Shown here in pieces: positions 61,177-64,000 of a DNA stretch of 64,000 nt; positions within the stretch are counted from its first letter, which is position 1, and each line of letters opens with the position of its first letter. The stretch lies in the NCBI GenBank assembly GCA_041946965.1, contig JBHGBM010000017.1:14218-78217 (forward strand). The letters are read 5' to 3'. The notes beneath the pieces were generated by a model that did not search any database, was not told the origin of the DNA, and saw only the letters and a program-made list of their open reading frames with translations. This stretch comes from JBHGBM01 sp041946965 (GTDB taxonomy: Bacteria > Acidobacteriota > Terriglobia > Bryobacterales > Bryobacteraceae). A program made the translations under genes and the position numbers.

Positions 61177-62058
61177 ATGGCATTTCCCGCCCTTCTGCAT
61201 TCGATCAGCTACTCCGGCTCCTGGGGACAGGCGCGCCTGACGCTCGACGAGTTCATCGACAAGACCGCCGATCTCGGCTTCGACGGCGTCCTGCTCGCCG
61301 CCAAGCGGCCGCACGTCTCCGTGCTCGACTACGGCCCCGCCGAGCGCGCCCGCCTGCGCGAGCGCATCGAAACCCGCGGCCTCCGCGCGGCCATCGCCGG
61401 ATACAACAACTTCACCGCGGACCTGGAACACGGCGACGTTCCCAACTACGAGATCCAGGTACACTACGTTTGCGAGCTGGCGCGCTTGGCGCACGATCTC
61501 GGCGCCGGCCTGGTGCGCATCTTCACCGGCTACGAGCATCCCGCGGGCTCCTATACCGCGCAGTGGAACCTGGTGGTGAACGCGTTGCGCGAGTGCTCGC
61601 GCCGCGCGGCGGAGTGGGGCGTTACCATCGGGGTGCAGAACCATCATGACCTCGCCGTGGGCTACGAGAGCCAGTACGACCTGATCTGCGCCGTGAACGA
61701 GCCCAACTGCAAGGCGCTGTTCGACGCCTGGGCTCCGGCGCTGCACGGCGTGGACATCGTGGAAGCCGCGCGCCGCATGGCGCCCGTCACCGCCCACACC
61801 ACCATCGCCAATTACCAGCCGCGCCCGCGCTACCATTACCAGCCCGCCGTGGTGAACTACGCGCCGCAGACGCCCTACATGCAAGCGGTCCCCATGGACG
61901 AGGGCTTCATCGACTACCGCGCCTTTCTCGGCGCGCTGGCCGAAGGCGGCTTCCACGGCACCGTGGCGTACGAGATGTGCTCGCCCTTGAAGGGCGGCGG
62001 CGGCATGGAAAACCTGGACTGCTGCGCCCGCAAGTTCCTGGAGTTTATACGAGGGTGA
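61177..62058 (+). CDS. Sugar phosphate isomerase/epimerase (xylose-isomerase-like TIM barrel)
   Basis: This 293-residue protein starts at ATG 61177; the frame is open further upstream but overlaps the Cas6-like gene. No signal peptide, so it is cytoplasmic, unlike the related protein at 17588. The barrel shows LTLDEFIDKTADLGFDGVLL, GVTIGVQNHHDLAVGYES (metal-site region; Gln takes the place of the usual Glu in the IENH motif), ALFDAWAPALHGVDI and GTVAYEMCSPLKGGGG. It probably interconverts a ketose or inositol-type compound. It follows the Cas6-like gene by 8 nt and may be co-transcribed with it. Its end overlaps the convergent glycosidase-like gene by 14 nt. Confidence 0.88.
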   Translation: MAFPALLHSISYSGSWGQARLTLDEFIDKTADLGFDGVLLAAKRPHVSVLDYGPAERARLRERIETRGLRAAIAGYNNFTADLEHGDVPNYEIQVHYVCELARLAHDLGAGLVRIFTGYEHPAGSYTAQWNLVVNALRECSRRAAEWGVTIGVQNHHDLAVGYESQYDLICAVNEPNCKALFDAWAPALHGVDIVEAARRMAPVTAHTTIANYQPRPRYHYQPAVVNYAPQTPYMQAVPMDEGFIDYRAFLGALAEGGFHGTVAYEMCSPLKGGGGMENLDCCARKFLEFIRG

Positions 62059-64000
62059 CCGCGTACACCGGCGAGGCCAGCGAACCCGCCGCGACAGAAT
62101 ACTCCATCCACTCCGCGCCGCTGAACGGGCCGAGCACGGCTTCGTAAGTGCGGCGTCCCGCCGGCTTCGCGGGCGTCTGGCTCCACTGGCCGCCCGGCGG
62201 GCGGGTGCGCAGCACGGGCTCCGCCGGCGGCCCCACGACAATGATCGAGAGGCGCACGGATTCGCCCTTGCCGAGCATCGTGGGCCGCGTGGGCACGATG
62301 ATGCGCGCGGGCGCCTCGGCATCCGGCTTGACGGCCTCAGCGTACGCCTCTTCGGTGGCGGGCGGAAGCTGCCCCAGGTACTCCCGCATGGAAAGCCGCA
62401 GCCGCACCAGCGCCAGCCGCACGAACTTGTTCTGCATGCTGGCCAGCGTGCCGAGGTCGTTGCGCGTGGCCACAATGCGCTGGAACGCGAGCATCGCGCG
62501 CCGCACCTCCGCCGCCAGCTTCACGTAGCGCGGGATGCCCTCCATGCGCACCTTCTCCCGCGCCTTTTCCATGCGGTTCTGCGCCCCGAGTTCGGCGGCG
62601 GCTTGCAGCACCAGGTGCAGCCGGTGCGCCAGCACCCAGGCCTCCGCGTAGGGCGGCAGCATTTCGATGTGCCCGGCCAGGTACTCCAGGCGCTCCTTTT
62701 CGAGCGGAGATGCGGCGGCGCCGGCAAGCTGCCGCATGGCGGCGGCCACCAGCTTCTGCGACTCCATCACTTTGGGGTCGGGTTCGTAGTTGCTCCAAAA
62801 CGTGAAGGACTCGTTGTAATCGCCGGAAAACGCCCGGGTCACCGCGTGGCCGTCCTTTGTTTCGCCGGTGTAGGTGGAGAGCAGACGGTGGTTCCTGTCG
62901 GCGTCGTCGAGAACCGCCGCCAGTTTCTCCGCGCGGGCGGGCGCGGCCTGCGTGAGCGCGTAGGCTTTGTAGTAATCGGCCGGCTTGAGTTCCTGGTTCC
63001 AACTGAAGCGCGCCTGAAAACCGGCGGTGGGATCCACGATGCGGTGCCGCCAGTGAATGCCCAGCAGCCCCTGACAGCCGTACTGCGACGCCAGCTTCAT
63101 ATCGGATTCGAAACGATTCACGTGAAACTGCGGCAGCCACATGCCCGGATCGTCTTCCAGCCACGGGATGGGCCAGCGCTCGCGCCCTTCGAGCTTGGCG
63201 AAAACCTCGTCCACGGGATCCCAGCCGAGTGAATCGCTCAGGCAGGTGAAGATGATGTCTTTCGGCAGCCGCTGATGGAACGCGGGAAAGTTGCGGGCCA
63301 CCCCGCCCCATCCCGCCAGCACCAGCCGCTTCTTCGGCGCGTGCCGCTTGAGAAAGTCGTAGGCCTGCTGGAAAGGCGTGACCGAAAGCTGCAAATCCTG
63401 CGGCCTGGCGCCCGGCGCGGGCTTCTGGCGGCTGGCCCAGTTCATCTGCTCGTCTTCCCACAGCCAGACGTAATCGGCCTCGGGATACGCTTCGAGCAGC
63501 CGCCCGAGGCGGGTTTCCAGCATGTCGCGCGCAGCCACGGAATCCAGGTTGAACTTCGGGCCGGGTGGGCGCGTGGCGCCGGCGGCCGTCGGCGCGGGCT
63601 TGGCTTCCGGCGGCAGCGCACGCACGATTTCGTCCGGCGCCTGGTAGGGCTCGAAGCCGATGCCGGTGCGGATGCCCAGCTTCGCCGCGTAGGCGAACGA
63701 TTTGCGCAGCATGGCGCGCGTGAGCTCCGCGGCTTCCCAAGGGTCGCGCGCCAGCCGCGCGGCATCCGAGCCGAACACTTCGCGGTCGTAGAAATCCGCC
63801 GCCCCCATGCCGAAGGTCGAGGTGCGCTGCGGCAGGTAGCCCCAGCGGTGCGTGGCGGTGGTATCCAGAAACGCCAGGTGCCCCACGCCCGCGTACTCGA
63901 AACTCAGATACGACTCCGCCCACTGGTTCGCGCCCGTGTAGACGTGCATGCCGAAGGTGTTGAAGCGCATGCGCAGCATGGCTTCGAAGTAGGCGCGGAA
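62045..64000 (-). CDS. Glycosidase-like protein (GH20/GH67-type barrel), 5' partial
   Basis: The frame remains open to the right edge, so the N-terminus is missing; 651 residues are visible. The first of them (FRAYFEAMLRMRFNTFGMHVYTG, seen in part) match the 'alpha-glucuronidase or hexosaminidase-like' barrel start, where a preceding beta domain is expected. Later features are GIRTGIGFEPYQAP, DYVWLWEDEQMNW, PQFHVNRFESDMKL and GLLGIHWRHR, then a helical domain and a C-terminal beta domain. The Glu-Asp pair in WLWEDEQ may be catalytic. I cannot name the family with certainty. It is probably an exported enzyme acting on plant glycans, in line with the nearby GH10. Confidence 0.65.
   Translation of the reverse strand, partial: FRAYFEAMLRMRFNTFGMHVYTGANQWAESYLSFEYAGVGHLAFLDTTATHRWGYLPQRTSTFGMGAADFYDREVFGSDAARLARDPWEAAELTRAMLRKSFAYAAKLGIRTGIGFEPYQAPDEIVRALPPEAKPAPTAAGATRPPGPKFNLDSVAARDMLETRLGRLLEAYPEADYVWLWEDEQMNWASRQKPAPGARPQDLQLSVTPFQQAYDFLKRHAPKKRLVLAGWGGVARNFPAFHQRLPKDIIFTCLSDSLGWDPVDEVFAKLEGRERWPIPWLEDDPGMWLPQFHVNRFESDMKLASQYGCQGLLGIHWRHRIVDPTAGFQARFSWNQELKPADYYKAYALTQAAPARAEKLAAVLDDADRNHRLLSTYTGETKDGHAVTRAFSGDYNESFTFWSNYEPDPKVMESQKLVAAAMRQLAGAAASPLEKERLEYLAGHIEMLPPYAEAWVLAHRLHLVLQAAAELGAQNRMEKAREKVRMEGIPRYVKLAAEVRRAMLAFQRIVATRNDLGTLASMQNKFVRLALVRLRLSMREYLGQLPPATEEAYAEAVKPDAEAPARIIVPTRPTMLGKGESVRLSIIVVGPPAEPVLRTRPPGGQWSQTPAKPAGRRTYEAVLGPFSGAEWMEYSVAAGSLASPVYAVTLV

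Overview
The window looks like a GC-rich chromosome segment from an Acidobacteriota of the Solibacter/Bryobacter type. Three very large Oar-like TonB-dependent receptors have an N-terminal carboxypeptidase-regulatory domain. Many signal-bearing 'cytoplasmic-type' enzymes (sugar isomerases, Gfo/Idh/MocA, DegT, amidohydrolases) lie next to sulfatases and glycoside hydrolases. This taxonomic call is inferred from gene content, not from a marker gene.

1-6242: the right end of an apparent genomic island. It holds three genes of a type I-G (formerly I-U) CRISPR-Cas locus (csb2, cut by the window edge; cas3 with a C-terminal HD domain; a Csb3/Cas8-like gene). After these come a frameshifted AbrB-type antitoxin and an intact RelB-YafQ toxin-antitoxin pair with a palindromic operator. 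The segment ends in the 3' half of a tRNA-Thr(CGU) gene without a 5' half, which is what an integrase attachment site (attR) looks like. No CRISPR array is visible.

6243-31430: receptors and carbohydrate/sulfate-ester catabolism. This stretch has a receptor and an L-fucose-isomerase-like protein, a GHL6-type glycosidase with a decayed epimerase behind it, and a BBE-type FAD oxidoreductase. A tight five-gene minus-strand operon follows (DegT aminotransferase, two amidohydrolases, TIM-barrel isomerase, sulfatase). Then come a membrane protein with an N-terminal regulator-like domain, a GH2 enzyme convergent with a second receptor, an aryl-sulfotransferase-like protein and a ceramidase-like protein.

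31595-40936: the most unusual locus, five tightly coupled genes. They encode a membrane-anchored periplasmic protein of unknown function, an FtsX/MacB-type permease, its LolD-like ATPase, a 1250-residue exported PQQ-propeller protein with a methyltransferase-like domain inside and a malectin-like end, and an exported methyltransferase-like domain fused to a TonB-dependent receptor. Three of the products carry a Cys-X-Cys motif. I propose this as a candidate undescribed envelope system.

40937-51333: a DksA-type regulator, an exported ADP-ribosylglycohydrolase, and a PTS gene set (EIIA, dehydrogenase, EI, HPr, then a GH30-like enzyme). In the PTS set the 1-phosphofructokinase and the EIIBC permease have been reduced to fragments. 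Next are an actin/Hsp70-fold ATPase and a peptidoglycan amidase.

51562-64000: a third receptor with a probable leaderless promoter, a Gfo/Idh/MocA oxidoreductase, HrpB helicase, GH10 xylanase, an isolated Cas6, a sugar isomerase, and a glycosidase-like gene running off the right edge.
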